NCBI GenBank assembly: GCA_036244855.1 | Contig: BQKZ01000623.1 | Span: forward strand, 3,366 to 67,365 | Reading direction: 5' to 3' | Origin: Temnopleurus reevesii | Taxonomy: Eukaryota; Echinodermata; Echinoidea; Temnopleuroida; Temnopleuridae | Length of the DNA stretch: 64,000 bases | Part shown: in pieces, positions 21,931 through 36,135 of the stretch | How the letters are laid out: the number at the start of each line of letters is the position of its first letter | Numbering within the stretch: the stretch's first letter is position 1 | The notes under the pieces: model-generated | Told to the model about the DNA's origin: nothing | What the model saw: only the letters and a program-made list of their open reading frames with translations | Databases searched by the model: none | Position numbers and translations under genes: made by a program

Positions 21931-24485
21931 GCTTTAGCCATTTTCATATCTGGTAAGCAATTCATATAACGTGATTTGTAGGTCTTTGTGAATTTTCAAA
22001 ACAATTACTTTAAATCAAGATTGCTCAAAGAAATTAACCTACAATATACATGTACAAGCAATAACAGCGGAATACTTCTTATCATGTTTCTTTAATCCAA
22101 AGAGGTCTTTCTTAGACAAAATCACTTGATAATGAATATTAAGAATAAATGAGCATTATCTCTTCTCTCACTCTTCTAATTTACCTTTCACTCTCTCGTC
22201 CCATTTAGCGCACTCCTTCAGCTCACTTTCACCGATCTCAAACAAAGGATTCTCGCGGGGAAGACCACTTGTTAGTGTCTATCAGAGGGGGATTGAAGCC
22301 GAAACCACGAGGGATTTTTTTTCCCTTAAACCACCAACAATTATTGCTGGGATGTGTTGATAAGCAATGTCAGAAGCATGCTATAATATCATTATACTCA
22401 GATAAAAATATGAGTTATTATCCTCCACAGACTGAGTAGCACGTACCGCATCTTAAAGGAAAGAGAATATCGCAGAAAGTGAATTTATTACACCAAGAAA
22501 ACTATATGAAAAATGTGATTGTAATTGCCTAGGAGCATTGTACTGTATCAATAGACTTCGTATTTGGCACACCTGCCACAGTCTGTTATGAATTTATCAA
22601 ATAAAACGGATCTGAATTCGGAAATTATCAAACGGTTCCCAAAACTATTTCATTGCAAATGTTTATCATTTCATGTAGTTTTATTATATTTTATATTTGG
22701 TCCAAATATTGATGGCAAACAAAGTTAAATGTCGTTTTTAAAACGAAATGGCACGTAAAATGTCCTTCGTCGCCATCTCCTTCATTATTATGCCCCATCT
22801 TTGTGATATATTGTTTGTAATCTCAGAGTAATCAGGACCATTTAGCTACTTTTGAGCTTGTTCATGTTTGTCGATGAAAAAGCGATTGATATGATGAGAT
22901 GATCATTTTTGCCAGCTAGTAGTTTTCCAACTCAAGCTATCCCCGGATAACAGCCCTGACCCTGCCCCCAGTGATGAAGACAAGCAATGACACTCTATTG
23001 AGCGTGGGTCACCGGTTATTGGGTGGTACAGGAGTGCGGTCCATCGAGTAAGACTCTGTCCCAAGGCTGCACGGACTCGCATAGAATGTTCGACAACAGA
23101 TGACATGGGTTTGTGACAGGACTAGATCCACAGGAAGAAGGGGTGCTATTCTAGTCTAGACACGGGTTTCCGCACAATGATATCTTATCAAAAGTATTGG
23201 AAATAGCATCTAGGGAATACCGCACACACCTCTTGAAGCTTCTTCAGAAGTTTGGTTTAGGTTTCCCGAGAAATAAAGTATTGGTTACCTTCGTGTATCT
23301 GTGAGTTGTTTTAAGATAGGTGTTCTGGATTTCAGGTTTTTATGCCACACCGGACAGTAGAGGCTGCAGCGGAATGGTAGAGATAAGAATGATACGATAG
23401 TGGACTTATAAGCAGAAGCATTATAAGTAGAACCAGAATGCTAGTGTGATATCACCATCTTACATCAAGAGTCAAAATAGTGCATGCCTACCGTATATAT
23501 CGAAGTCCTATAAAGATTCTGCTGTTTGATAATATCTCGTCTGATCTGCAGCTATTAAACTTTTCAAAAAATCTATAAACTAGAACATTTTGTTCCACAA
23601 TTGAAACCATCGGGAAACTGGTTCCTAAAATGCTTGTTTCGTGCTCAAGAACATGAAATAATCCTTCGATGATTTTAAAGGAAAATTAGTGGGAAACGTT
23701 TCTAATTATGGTACAAGTGCCGAAACCTTCGATTTCCTTTTTGATAAGATTTTTTCCTTCAATAAGATGAAGTGTAAGTCCGAGAACATGAAAAACAGTT
23801 GAACTGACGATCATTTATTATTCTTATTTTAGATTTATTAACAGTATATAAAAACCATACATGAAAATAATGGAATGTTAAAGAGGGGTTTTTTTTGCAC
23901 ATGCATAAATGAAGCGTAAAACAAAGTGAAAATAGTGAAACATAAAAAGAACGTTTATATAAGTGTGGCATTTCTTAACTTTATTTTGAATAAATTTTAA
24001 ACAAGATTATTAACTTAAAAATGTAACAGCATATATTAATTGGGAGATATCTGTTAGAGGGTTGAGATCTTGTAAAGGTTGATCAACACTTTCTTCTGAT
24101 ATGATTGCTGAGTTTGCATAATATTTACATCTTAATTAATTTGAAAGAAGAATGTCAACACCTCGACGAAAATATCAAATTTCTTTTAATCCAATCGGGG
24201 ACCGTCTGCATTAAGACTTGAGAACGAATCATGTTTCATATCATTGATAAGATCAGGGGATATGTTTCGCTTCTCTCTAGCTTTTGTGACTAACGCGATT
24301 CAGGAAAATCGAAGAGTTCCTCTTAAAGACCAAAGAATATAATTTTGAACACATCAAAGTGTATACAACAAACGTATTAAAGGTATTTTATATCGTGTTT
24401 TAGTATAAATGTATTTTGTATTCGAATGATTACTAAAAACTGAGCATAATTTGTTATAAATATCCAATCCGGACACTAAACACGC
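21931..24485. other. intergenic stretch with one GC-richer patch
   Basis: 22,910-23,180 is GC-richer than its surroundings and open on the minus strand for 67 codons, but no domain is visible. It could be a regulatory element or an old repeat. The remainder is AT-rich and shows nothing I can name. Confidence 0.4.
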
Positions 24486-24730
24486 CACAACATCACACCT
24501 TTGCGTTTTTAGCCTGCGTCAGCCTAGCGATTTTGGAAATTATAAACGCTCCCTAGATGGATATCATTCGCAGATCAGACGGTGGACTGGCGTTCAGCTT
24601 GCGCTCAATGAGCGTATACGACGAGCGTCAGTCCACCGTGTGACCTGCGTCTTTGTGCGTCGGATGAGCATTTTAATGTCCTAAAACGCTGGGCCGACAC
24701 AGGCTAAAAACGCAAAGGTATGAGTCGGCC
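24486..24730. mobile_element. MITE family A, copy 2 (uninterrupted)
   Basis: Inverted ends CACACCTTTGCGTTTTTAGC and, on the right, CTAAAAACGCAAAGG followed by ATGAGTCGGCC; the outermost left bases are eroded. An internal palindrome GTGGACTGGCG...CGTCAGTCCACC matches that of copy 1 at 594-983. It lacks the family B insertion. No coding capacity. Confidence 0.8.
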
Positions 24731-27279
24731 CTGACAGCAACAACCATATTCATCTTTAAAAGAGATTATCGCTGTTAGATGTGTTATCTGACTTTTGGTA
24801 GGGCCTAGATATGTTTTAGAATTAGAGTATGTGGCGGACAAGGTCCGACATACACCCAAAAGCAATGTCATGAGGTAAATGTTTCGTAGAGCTGATATCT
24901 GGCTAATTGAACTGCTTTGACAAGCAATACCAACAAATAAAATTATTTTCATCCGATATTGAAAACACAATATATAAGCATGATAAACGAATTAAAATTG
25001 CAAGTCGCACAAGCCAAATTAAAATATTGTAATTTCTCTGTTTCATCTTACCTGCTTACCTGTCGTGCTTTGAAATGAAAACGGTCTATTCTGAAATCAT
25101 TAGTCATTTTTCTTACATTGTATGTTTTGCTATTAGCCGGAATTTGTCCACCACTCGGGGTATTCTCTCAAAACACCAGCATGACAAACAGAGGAAAAGA
25201 ATTCAGTTGAAGAATATATGGCGGGAAACTACAATCGAAACTTGGTTGAGTCAATCAGAATTATTCGTCGGAAATAAGGGAAGGGTGATGAACCCCCGTG
25301 ACAGTTTTAGGTACACTGAGCTTAGAGGGTTTGTAGTCATAGGAGGTGCGAGACAAGCGAGATGGTTTACTTAACATAGCAAACAAAGTTGAGAAACTCC
25401 AAGTCCCCTAGCTTAAACAACTCATCCCAAGTCATATGACAAAACCTTTCTCCGACAGCACAAAGTTCATTTGGATGAGTAAGCATCTTCACCATATCCA
25501 TGCCGATTTGAAGATCTACTACTACTTTAACTTTATATTGCACCTTCATTGTTCAATCTATTGATCATACTTTTATTGGAAGTCTTATCTTTTCTGCAAT
25601 ACATTCATTTTTGTATCATCTCTGCAATATAGGAAATAATAATAATGATATAATTACAACACTTGTATGGCATTCTATACTGGGGTTCTTAAGCGCCTTA
25701 TTATTTTTGAACTAAAAGATTATCAAGTCAAACTATGAATAGCATTATTTGAAATCAATTCAATAGGCGGATTTACTAACATATGCAAATAGTATGCATA
25801 CCTTTAACACAAAGGTTGCCATTGACAACCCTAAAGCTTGCCCGAGGCTTGCCCGACATAGCAACAAGTAGTGTATGCTAACTGGATTCCGAGTATTGTA
25901 GTCTTACTATTATCAAACAGTTTAAGGAATACAACGTTCAGTGGCAAGAAAGCACATGAATTTGGAGATATAAGTAAACCCGCCTATTCAATATCATTAT
26001 TTCACATATGCATAAATAACCCCATTATCAGATTATATGAATCATTGAAATCTCTCTTGTCATGTAGTAATGTGTTTTAACAATAAATTAGTAGAATAAT
26101 ACTGTGTCTGTTAACTTTAATATCATACACGTACATGTATATTACATTCTGATATTTGTGATAATTCCATAACTATGACTATGGAGGCCCTATTTCTCAT
26201 GAAATGAAGAAGAAATAGAAGAAAAATACGTTTTTGCTCAATGTTTATAGCTGTGCTTCACTTTCTGTATCTGCCGAAAAAAGACCAGAATAGATATATA
26301 AAATAATAAAAAAAAACAAAGACGCAACATATCAAACAATGTTAAAGGCCTACTGATACTAATATCTTAAAAACTTGTGCGTTATAGACAATATTCAATT
26401 ACGCGGTTTGCAAAGGTATTCTCATGTAAGCGACAGATGGCGCTAATAAGCAGGACGGTACTGAATGCGATGGTCATTGTGTGTGGATTGCAGGGAGGAC
26501 ATTTCGGATTAACCTTACTAATCTCGAGGAAATTAATGGATGTGGAAGCAAAAACAGTGAAGAAAATGTTTGTAAAAAGAGTTCGAAAATTTAGATTTCT
26601 TCCTCTCATTGGAATAAAGTGATATTTGAGGTCAGTAATTTGATGAGACAGATGTAGGTTTCCACACTGTGGTATTGTCTGTGGAGAAATGGAAGGATAT
26701 AATTGCAGGATGACGAAAAATTGTTTAATATAGTCTAAGATCTAGTGTGTGATAAAACCACCCATTGAAAGACGTTCTCTCTATATTCCTTGGATTGAAA
26801 AAAAGAGCCTCAAAGACTGAGCTCAGGAACCAATCCAAACCAAAGAGTTTCTATAAAGAACTGCATGGTCCCAACCTTTATTATATTATATCTCTAATTT
26901 GATATATTCAGAGATCAATCATATTTCATTAAACATTTCAATCCAAATGTTGATAGAATAATGAGTATCCACACATTTGGCACATTTTCAGCTAATATTA
27001 TTTATCGTACATTTTTTTCTTACTTGAATGAGACTTGCCCGCTGATTCATTATACATAATCCTAATCTTGTTCATAATGTAACATATCCATTCTATCCAA
27101 TATAGGTATATCAAATATATTTTCTTGTCTGTTTCAATATATATTCCTTGGCAAGCGTCGAAGATGCAATCTCTTAAAAAATATTTCCATTCTCCTTTTC
27201 GTTTCACTTGGATTTAATAATTGTATTTGATGTTGTTGTTAACGCATAGACGTACTAATACATGCTGATATAATTTTTT
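24731..27279. other. intergenic stretch, little recognised
   Basis: It holds an X-box-like motif at 25,815-25,829 and a short tandem GCTTGCCCGA repeat near 25,837-25,858. The open frames (25,075-25,374 plus; 26,377-26,622 plus) have no recognisable domain. Confidence 0.45.
25815..25829. promoter_or_regulatory. X-box-like motif
   Basis: GTTGCCATTGACAAC fits GTNRCC-N3-RGYAAC with one mismatch. Motif evidence only. Confidence 0.3.
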
Positions 27280-28850
27280 TAGACTCTGGGGGATTCTAGG
27301 CGTACGCATAGCTTATTCATTATGATCTGAGCATTTTTAGAACGATGCAGTAACGTATTCAACTATTACTTAGCGTATCACCAACGTACACAACTGATAA
27401 GTGTTGTCTTAACTCGACGTTTTTATCAGGACATTTGGCAAAAGAAATTTTAAGTACGCTAAAATACGTTGATATGCTTCTTGAAACATCGCGTACTATT
27501 TGTTGGTAATTTTAAGCATGTACACTTTCTTGACACACACCAACGTACGTATTAAATTCCGCGTTAGTTATAGGTACATTACGCAAACGTCGAAATACGT
27601 TCACAAACGTTAAAGTCCCCTCGCACTTGTGCGAATTGAGGAGGACGAAGGTTTACGAATCGGGGAAATGCTCAAAAGGTGCTCGAAATCCACGAAATCA
27701 ATGCAAATAAATTTGCCTTCGGTTCATGCTAGTATAAACGACTAAGATATGATCAAAGGACAAGCAAATGATATCGATTGCGATTACAAATGAGTACAAA
27801 GTCGATCAAAATGAACTTCACAAAGCTTATATACTCTGGAATCATATTTCAGGGCGGCGCCATCAGCCGGGGACAATGCAACACATGATGATAAACAATC
27901 GATTACGTCGTACTGGGTCACACAATCGAACCATATGGCAGATTATTATGAATTTGTTGGAAAGTTTTTAACTAAATTGAAACTTCAAGACGAATTTGGA
28001 GTACCAAAACCGATATATCTGAAGGTGCATGAATTAAAAGACAGATAGTAAATTTGACTTACGATTAGTAACGACTGAAAGCGATTCTTCACAAAGTGGC
28101 TTTCGTCATACATCGTAAGAAAAACTTCGTCATACGCTGGACTTCTCCTGAAGTCTGGAGGTATTATGCGCGTATGCATAGCTTATTCATAACGAAATAA
28201 AATATGTATTACGTATATATTAATAATCTATTAAATACTATTCATCAACACATTTCAACCCATCGTCTCGCCCTCGTTCAGGACTAATTGTCACATGTCA
28301 ACGCTCTAGAATATAGACAAAGCATGCGCTATATACGTAGTTGTTAAAAACGCTGGTGAATGTCGTAATACACCGAGTACGGTATGGAAGCATATCGTGT
28401 TCGTTGTGAGCACGCTGATATGTATTGTCACATGTTGTCATACGTCAAGTGCGTTTTCAAAGTATTACCAAGTAATCATTCGTGTCATTATTTGGTTGAA
28501 TTTGTGGGGACTATGCTGCTTCTCTTTTATGATAAGATAGAGAAATCTAATAATATCTTGTTAAAAATTATAATGAATTGTAAAACGAATTCATACTGTT
28601 TGCTTAATGCTGCAGTTGGGTATAAGGTGTGAATGAAGGCCATTCGCATATTTTGTCTGAATTCGTTTCTTACAAGTTATCAAATCGTTAATTCCAAATC
28701 GTTATGAATACGACTTACGTATACCTCCAAAGTTCAAAGCATATATCGAAGTTTGGAATAAATTTGCATAAGTCGGGCATAAGTCAGGTTGTGAATTACT
28801 TTTACTTATGAGTAACTTACGAGGGACGTTTGTAAATGTGTGTTGCAGAT
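27280..28850. repeat. ACG/CGT-rich dispersed repeat block 2, with flanking direct repeats
   Basis: Two stretches (27,280-27,640 and 28,150-28,850) are dense in ACG and TACGT words. Near-identical segments GCATAGCTTATTCATTATGA (27,306-27,325) and GCATAGCTTATTCATAACGA (28,167-28,186) lie in the same orientation about 860 bp apart, each preceded by related sequence (TCTGG.GG-ATT...GCGTA). Words in the second stretch (AATCGTTATGAATACG) recur at 4.8 kb. A middle part (27,620-28,150) has a different composition and may be a later insertion. No protein is recognised. Confidence 0.4.
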
Positions 28851-29589
28851 AAAAAGACGATAGCAAAAGCATGAATGAATATTTTGTTCTTGTAATCTAA
28901 AAACCTACACAATTACCTTTAATTTTGCGTATTTTTAGCATGTCTAATATTACTACTATAACGGTTGATTGTACTTGGCAACCATGTGGCAGTATAATTG
29001 CGATGAAATACATTACAAATTTAAATGTTCGAAAGCCGACTTTTTGTCCAAACTTTGTTTGCAACACTTATCACTGGTAGTAAGTGCTTTTTTTGTTTCG
29101 TTAAATGTTGCCTCGAATATGTTACATTGAATTGATTGTTATATCTTGACATTAATTTCATCAAGTAAAGTCATAAAGTAAGGGAATGACTTCCTAAGAC
29201 ACTGACGATTGATTAGAAAATAGATTGATTAAAAAAGACACGTCGGGTAGAGTATTCTAGTTCATAGGATCACGTGTGTAGGCATACTTACAACAAAGAC
29301 TTTTCTCCCATTTTTATTTGATTGCGCCATCATTTGGTGATCTTTTAAATTTTGTTGACATTAACTTGTTGCGTATGGCAATGTACTCTTCATCGCTACT
29401 AACTCTTTTTTGCTATTATTCTTTTTAAATTATAAACAGCCAAAAAATGGAATAATAATTTGGGAAGTGCATCCTCCCCCCCCCCCCCCCCTGGGCAAGA
29501 TATCAAAATAGCTTCGACATTATAGGGTTATTTTGAGTTGGCTCTGGCAAAAAAAGCAAGCTGTTGGAACATGAAGATCCACTTATCCA
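28851..29589. other. intergenic stretch with a C16 run
   Basis: Sixteen consecutive C lie at 29,476-29,491. Nothing else is recognised. Confidence 0.5.
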
Positions 29590-29900
29590 GTTTTCAGACT
29601 GAAATTCTAAAAAACGAGGTTGGCGTCGCGCTGATGGCCAAGGTTAGCTCGAGGTGAAGATCTCAAGGTTCCATTGAACGAGATAAGGTCCCTGGTGAAT
29701 GTCAGGGTTAGACTGGGTGAATACATACAAGTCATGTCGAACGACCACCAGAGGAATACTGCTAAGGCACGCCTGGCTAAGGACAGGTGCGAACAATGGA
29801 ACGAACAGGTTAGGACTAATTGGACTTGGTTCCTGATTGAACCAGACAGGAACACACCGGGGAGATGGCGCTCGTTCTTGCCACTTCTTAATTCTTGAAA
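29590..29900. other. GC-richer segment open on both strands, not identified
   Basis: The plus strand is open from 29,674 to 29,898, with a charged translation (KARLAKDRCEQWNEQVR) that looks more protein-like than its neighbours. The minus strand is also open in two frames across the same region, which weakens the case. No domain is recognised, no clear splice pair was found, and repeat origin is possible. This may be a single exon, a repeat fragment or chance. Confidence 0.25.
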
Positions 29901-30239
29901 ACGTCTGTACCACCATGTACTTTCCAAAAGGAACAAACACGTAGGTTGTAAAAGAAATGATGTTAAATGTTAGATTTATAGCACTTAATGGGAGAGAGAC
30001 ATAACATTCACAACAAGGGGGTCGTCAATGTTTACCCAGACATTTTTTGTCAATTCATTTACTTGCTAATTTGCGATACCCAACGAGCAATTTAGTTTTG
30101 GGACACCATATTCATGGCATACTTTATATATAAAAAAAAAAAAGATTCGTGTTGGCCCTTCTACAAAAAAAAAAATAGCCAGGCGTATTATGAATATTCA
30201 TATAGCAGAATACTATTTTCATTATTATTAATTCGACCA

Positions 30240-30302
30240 AAAATCAGTGAAGATCGATGGATAGAGCAAAAGTCAGGTCTACGTGTGGTTCAAGTCCCAT
30301 CC
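30240..30302 (+). mobile_element. tRNA-like fragment (SINE head)
   Basis: ATCGATGGATAGAGCA resembles a D-arm/A-box region, and GGTTCAAGTCC at 30,287-30,297 is a perfect match to the B-box consensus. The fragment is tRNA-like but has no clear acceptor stem, so it is more likely a SINE head than a functional tRNA. Confidence 0.45.
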
Positions 30303-32325
30303 ATACGCATTTTTATGGGTTACATTAGTCGCTTTGGTTAATGGTGGAATGCTGATCAATTCTAAAATAGTTTATGCGAGTGCTGAATAAGTAGTCGGAC
30401 CCCTATTGATGAACAGGATCCTTACCGACATTTAAAAAAAAAATTTGTATAACATCGTAATCACGATTATGATCGATATTTTTTACATCATATTTCAATT
30501 ATCAGATTTAGTTTAGTTTGCCAGAACCAATTGGACATTATTATATATGCCGATATCGATCTTCAGACTTATCAGATTGATTAGGCTTGAATTGTAGATT
30601 AATAAATTAATAAATGGATACATTAATTAGCAAATTAGTAAATATAAATTGGAAGCACAAACGATTTAATCTCACATATAAATTCAAAATCACTAAAGAT
30701 TTATGCTATGGACAAATCTAATATTCAACTGCAATGTATACAGCTTTATAACATGGCATCGCCCCCTATACATAAATCAAAGCATAATGATTTCTAGGAC
30801 GATTGTGTTCGTCTTCAAATCCAATTTCAAGGCCACAAATTTATATTACTCTGCCTTGAGGGAGGTAGAAAGGGAAAGAAAAAGATCTTTCAGTACTTTA
30901 AGTCTGTTGGACTCGTTTACAGCATTCTTTTCTCGCATGGCAATCCCCTCCCTAGACACTACACAATAGGGAAAGGAAACACGACATAATTTTCTCTGCC
31001 TTTTTGGGCAAATTCTTTTGCCTGCGTGTCTTTCAACGCTTAAGCGGTTGTTTGTGGCACAACTCGTTCAGGCTCATTCTTATATGCCATCAAAACAAGT
31101 GTTGTCATATTTCTGATATTTTAATTCATTGTGTGCTTCATAAAAACCACTTGTGTGCTCAAGAAAGAAAATAAGTGATAAATGCACTTCTTTATTCCAT
31201 AAGCTATGCCTGAATATGAGGGATACTTATAAAGTACATTAAGAGAACGTTTGAACGATACGTTTTTTACAAAGTATATAAAACTCCCGAAAAAATTGAT
31301 GAAATAATAGGCTCTGTACATAGGTACACCGTGTTATTTGGCACTATTTCAAAAACTACAGTTTGGTATTAAATATGACATTTATACAATATTAATGGTA
31401 ATTTGAAAATGTTGCAAAAAAGCTAATTCGAATTGTAAAACAAATCAACGAGCAAGACGCTACACGTACAAGGCAAAATTTAGATTCACGTACGAAATGT
31501 TAAGAAAATTCAACTTGGTCCAGCTAAACTGTGAGAGGACGTCCCAGAGATGCTGGCCTGTATGACCCGATATGAACCCTCTATTATAGTTGCCCATATC
31601 ACTCTCAACATTCATCCTTTCTCGATCTAATCAGATCGGAAAGACGAGGAAACAATTTCAGATTTTCACGACAGACTTGTAATAATGGAATTCCTGATCT
31701 TCCGGTAACGTGAGACCACGGTTCGTCAAGACGTGGGACGAAAGAGTATTTTTCAATTGAGATGTCGTCCAAGATACGATCCATCTCAGGTTGGGTGAAA
31801 CAAGAAAGAAAAATTCTTATAACTATATTTGCTCAGATTTGCTCAGATATTTTGGGGAAGTTGATATGGTAAATGTAATGTCTTGCTTTGACAATAACCA
31901 TGAAATCAATGTGCACAACAAAATAACTTAGATCTTTAAAAGAATGTTCATAGACCATATATAAATGAATGATTATGTGCCGAATGATTTTACAAGAAAA
32001 TGATTATAAGAGAGCAGTGAGTGAGTAAGAGTTAGAACATTAGCGATAACTCTTTCATATCGATTTTTCATTTTATGAACTGAAATAATTGTATGGGTAT
32101 AATAGCCAGAACATTGTGGGGTCTTTTTTTTTTATTACATAACAAAATGTCCTCAATCTAGCACATTGCCCACGTGTTGCGTGATATAGAATGCAAAGAA
32201 GTTGATTCGGTTTCATGGAAGCTTCTCCATGTTCAAATTTTACAAATCGTCAATAACTTAAACTTTACAGCTATCTCTTTATTACGGACCGTGGAACGTT
32301 TTGAAACGTGTGAGGAGTTGGAGAA
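30303..32325. other. intergenic stretch, nothing recognised
   Basis: AT-rich DNA with no supported gene or definable repeat. Confidence 0.5.
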
Positions 32326-32438
32326 GGGGGGGGGGCCACACTGGAGACTATGGATTAACATTACTTTTACCATACCCACAGGCTTGCACGTATGAACTAA
32401 AAAATGGAGGGGGCTGCATCCCCCCCCCCCCTCCCCCC
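32326..32438. repeat. paired G10 and C-rich runs
   Basis: A run of ten G at 32,326-32,335 is followed about 85 bp later by a C12 run interrupted once and continued by C6 (32,420-32,438). The two runs could pair or form quadruplex/i-motif structures. The open frames on both strands here are driven by the runs. Confidence 0.85.
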
Positions 32439-32529
32439 TGTTCTGCGATCCTTGTTTATTGGTGGAACAAAGTAAAAGAGCCTGGAATATACTGGAGGAG
32501 AACAGACGTGAAGCGGTCATCACCTGAGG

Positions 32530-32800
32530 GAACACTGTAAATCTTCGAAAAGGCGATTTCGCAGTGTTTCATGAGACCATTCAGCCCCTCAGTCAGCCGG
32601 TGAGAGAGAAGGGACCGCTACGTCTTATCGTGTTGCATGTCTTAACGGAAGCCAGTCAGCTTGCGGGACGTTTCCAATTCAACGCTCTCCTGCTTGGCCC
32701 AAATGAAGCTCAACCGACCGTGCTTGATCGCTTTTGGCCTCCAGCGAGGATCGCCGGGGCTGCACTTACTGCCCCTGAAGACATAGCTTTCTTATAAAAG
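32530..32800 (+). other. GC-richer island with a 77-codon open frame, unassigned
   Basis: Base composition is clearly richer in G and C than the flanks. The plus strand is open from an alternative start at 32,564 to a stop at 32,797. The translation is not recognised. It lies 4.1 kb upstream of engrailed, and a regulatory element is as plausible as an exon. Confidence 0.25.
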
Positions 32801-35800
32801 AAATACACACATAATAATCTTTACGTTATCATGTTCAGGAGGTACGTTCAACGCATGTTAAAGAAGGAGATTGACTTAGGAATTACGCGCGCATTGATGA
32901 AAATATTGAAGCTATCACACGCTTCATGCGGTTTCGCTTGCAACAAATCGTGTTATAAAGGTTGAGAACTCGGAAACTCACCGAATTAGACCCACAACGA
33001 CAAGTGTAGGGCTCGATAAACTGTAACTGAATGCCAAGAAAACGAAACTGTGAGAAAAGTCATCGGAGGGAAACGTAGATCTCAGTACATGACGACAGCA
33101 TCAGACAGATATGGCACGGATATAGAGGGGGCTGCACCGGGGTATACCCACTCTGGTGTGCAATGAGATAGATGGGGGTGGTGGGTCGGGAAACATATCA
33201 CACATTATGTGTGAGAGCCAATAAATATATTTGACACCATCGACAGAAATAGAAAAGATTATTTTAGAAGCAAGGAAAGTTCACTGACCATAGCCTGACT
33301 GGATCTAAAGCAAAGCGGTTTACATTCCACCCTGACATATTTTGTTGAGACTATTGGGGGGATTATACAGATATAAAAGGATATTTATTACCTTTTTACT
33401 AGTAAGATCAAGATGCTTGTTAAAATAGGTAGAAGAGAGCTTTTAACAAAAGGAAAAATACAATTTGAAACGAATATTATGACCAGGTTATCACAAATTT
33501 ATAGATTGATAGGAATAGGGGGTTATTCGGATATGGAAACAAATTAGTAAATGGTGGCGGTGTTTTAATGCAAGTTACTGTGTATGTGAGCGTGTTGTGT
33601 GTGTTTATGTGTGTGTGTGTGTTCATGCTTGCGTGTGTATATTTATGTGTGCGTGTGTTTCTGTGAGCGTATGTCAATGAGAGACACAATGAGAAATTCA
33701 TTTGACAAAACAGTGTCAGGAATTATGTAATTTATAGTGTGATTACCATACATGAATCAATGCCTTATTTGTGATTTTTGTTGTTCATGTATAAAAAATA
33801 AAAAAAACACGAAATACTATTTTCTAACTCTTTATTTCCTCCCACAACAAGACAGAACCAATTATGGATATCAACTAACAACCCTCCAGTCCTCTCGTGT
33901 TCGGATTATGTGTCGCCACAATCAAACGCCTCGTGGTGCATGTCGGCTTAACTTAGATTATAAGTTATAGAAAAATGTAGATAAGTTGACTGGAACATGG
34001 TTTAATCATTGATGTGTTGATTTGGAAAAAGTAGAGATCATGTAAGTATTGGAATCGTAAAACCCATTTATATATTGTTATTATTCTATAAAATTAAAGT
34101 TCTGAGCTAAATGGGACGGTTTCATTTTGGGGTGTTTTTGTTGAGGTAGGACTTGGTATGGTTTCTGAAAGCATGAATATCCAAGCCGAGTTATACATTT
34201 TGGTTTTATTGATAAATAAGTTTATTATCATAGAGATGTCGATATTGATGCACAAATGAAAACAAAATCTTTCCCGAATAAATGTTTATATTTAACATCC
34301 GTTGTATTCATATCACTATGTCTACATCTACTGCTGATAGCTTGCCAAATTTGGATTCTTTTCCACTGAGCTTAGACTATCACAATGTCCATTTTTATCG
34401 ATTTATGTAACTTCCACCCTGTACTTCCAATCACACGAATTTATTACCATACAATCTATACAACGGTTACGACTGCTTGTACGCTGACTGAAGGACCGAT
34501 TGAGTTGCATTTATCAATGAGCAAAACTGGATTGATATGATTTGTTAAAAGTTAATTTCAACACGCTTTCGGGGTTTTTTTTCATTAAAAAAAGGTATAA
34601 TCAATCATAATGAAATATTCATAACATCTTTTCAAAGCAAGAGATAAGACAACACATAGCAATGCTTAACATGGATTGCTTTGTTACGACTTTCAGACAT
34701 GTGCATGTGTGTATTTGTTAATGTGTGTATCATTGAAAGTCACATTTTCAGAAATTGCAGATTTCTTGGTAAATAGATCTCTTTTTAGTTCGTAGTTATT
34801 TAGACCGCCAGGAATGGCTCTGAATGGAGTGCTCCAGTCATGATCTTAAAATTTCAATTATTTATCTTTGTACTTTTTTTCAGTTTTGTATATGTTTCTT
34901 TATATTAATTTTCTTTGTATTTTGATTTGCTTTTTACTATAATACGGGAAATGAAACGAACCAACCAACCTAAAGTAATAGGGGAAAATGTCCTTATGAT
35001 AATGTACCTCATGAAAGGTCTCCAATCGTGAGAAAGTAAAATAAAACACACTATTTTATACATTGTGTTACCCATTATGTAAGTTAGAATATGTATGCAA
35101 GTGAGGGGGTAAATATAAACAGTCAGTTTGTTGGTTGGGTTATAGGGAAACCTACTTATCTACGCCCACTTATTTATCCTTCTCAACGGTTTGCAGGATA
35201 ATTCCGCACCGCCATAAAGATCAATGATTTTTTTTCATTCTGGCCTTACGCAAATTTAAAACAACTGCATAAGACTTGGTGCTACGCTATTATCAAAACC
35301 AAATGGACAGGGTGGAAAATTTTGCAATTTGATTTCTTGTTTAAACAAAATTTAATGATAGACATGTTTTTCTCTTGGTCTTTCAAATAATCTACAAAAA
35401 GTCACATCCAAAACAATGACAAGTGAAATAAGACTTATGAACAAAAGAAAATGTCAGATGTCACTTTCCTCACATAAAACAAAAGTTTAAATCAATTAAA
35501 ATTAGTTTCAATGATGCGGATTCTAGCATTATTTCTGGCGTCAATGTTTATAGCGCTTTCAATAAAAAGGCACGTTTCTCTTTTGCCAAGTTTGCAATAT
35601 ATTTGTTGTTTTCCACTATTGTTGATGCCTTGCAATATCTTTTAAATATGACAAAAGTATTGATACTACAGGCTTTAAGGGGGAAAATGTAACATTATTG
35701 TTCCAAAAACTGGTCAAATAGATGTTTAGTCTGTTTTGATTTGTTGGTGTTGTTGTATGATAGATATTGATATAAAATAAAAGTGGACACTCACATTGAC

Positions 35801-36135
35801 ATTAAATATAAATTTCGTGTATTTTAAAATGTTCTTATAATTAACTTCTACATTGCTTAACTGCTTCACTTGTTAGAAGTAACTTTTGTGCAATTTAGTT
35901 GAATATCTAAAGAAATGAGAGTTTGCGTTTCGAAACTGATATGAAGTTTGTTGTGAAGAGCGAGGATGTATTGTTTACTAGCACTTGATCTAAAGTGTCA
36001 CAACAGCCCCTACCCATAGCTTCTTGATGTCTCGTCCCCATTGTGTCTCGTGCACCTAAGAAGAGATCAAAACTTTGCCTCGAGTCAAGCAAGGGAGCGA
36101 AATGAAGATGAATATGTTTAGTTGAAAGGAATAAT
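32801..36135. other. engrailed upstream DNA, mostly AT-rich
   Basis: It contains a GT-rich microsatellite at 33,579-33,665. The rest, including 34-36 kb, shows no gene, no tRNA and no repeat I can define. Confidence 0.5.
33579..33665. repeat. (GT)n-rich microsatellite, imperfect
   Basis: GT-dominated tract with interruptions. The antisense frame rich in Thr and His is an artefact of it. Confidence 0.9.

Noticed and set aside
30240..30302. Functional tRNA gene
   Set aside because: The B box is good, but I cannot form a convincing acceptor stem or anticodon arm, so a SINE head is more likely.
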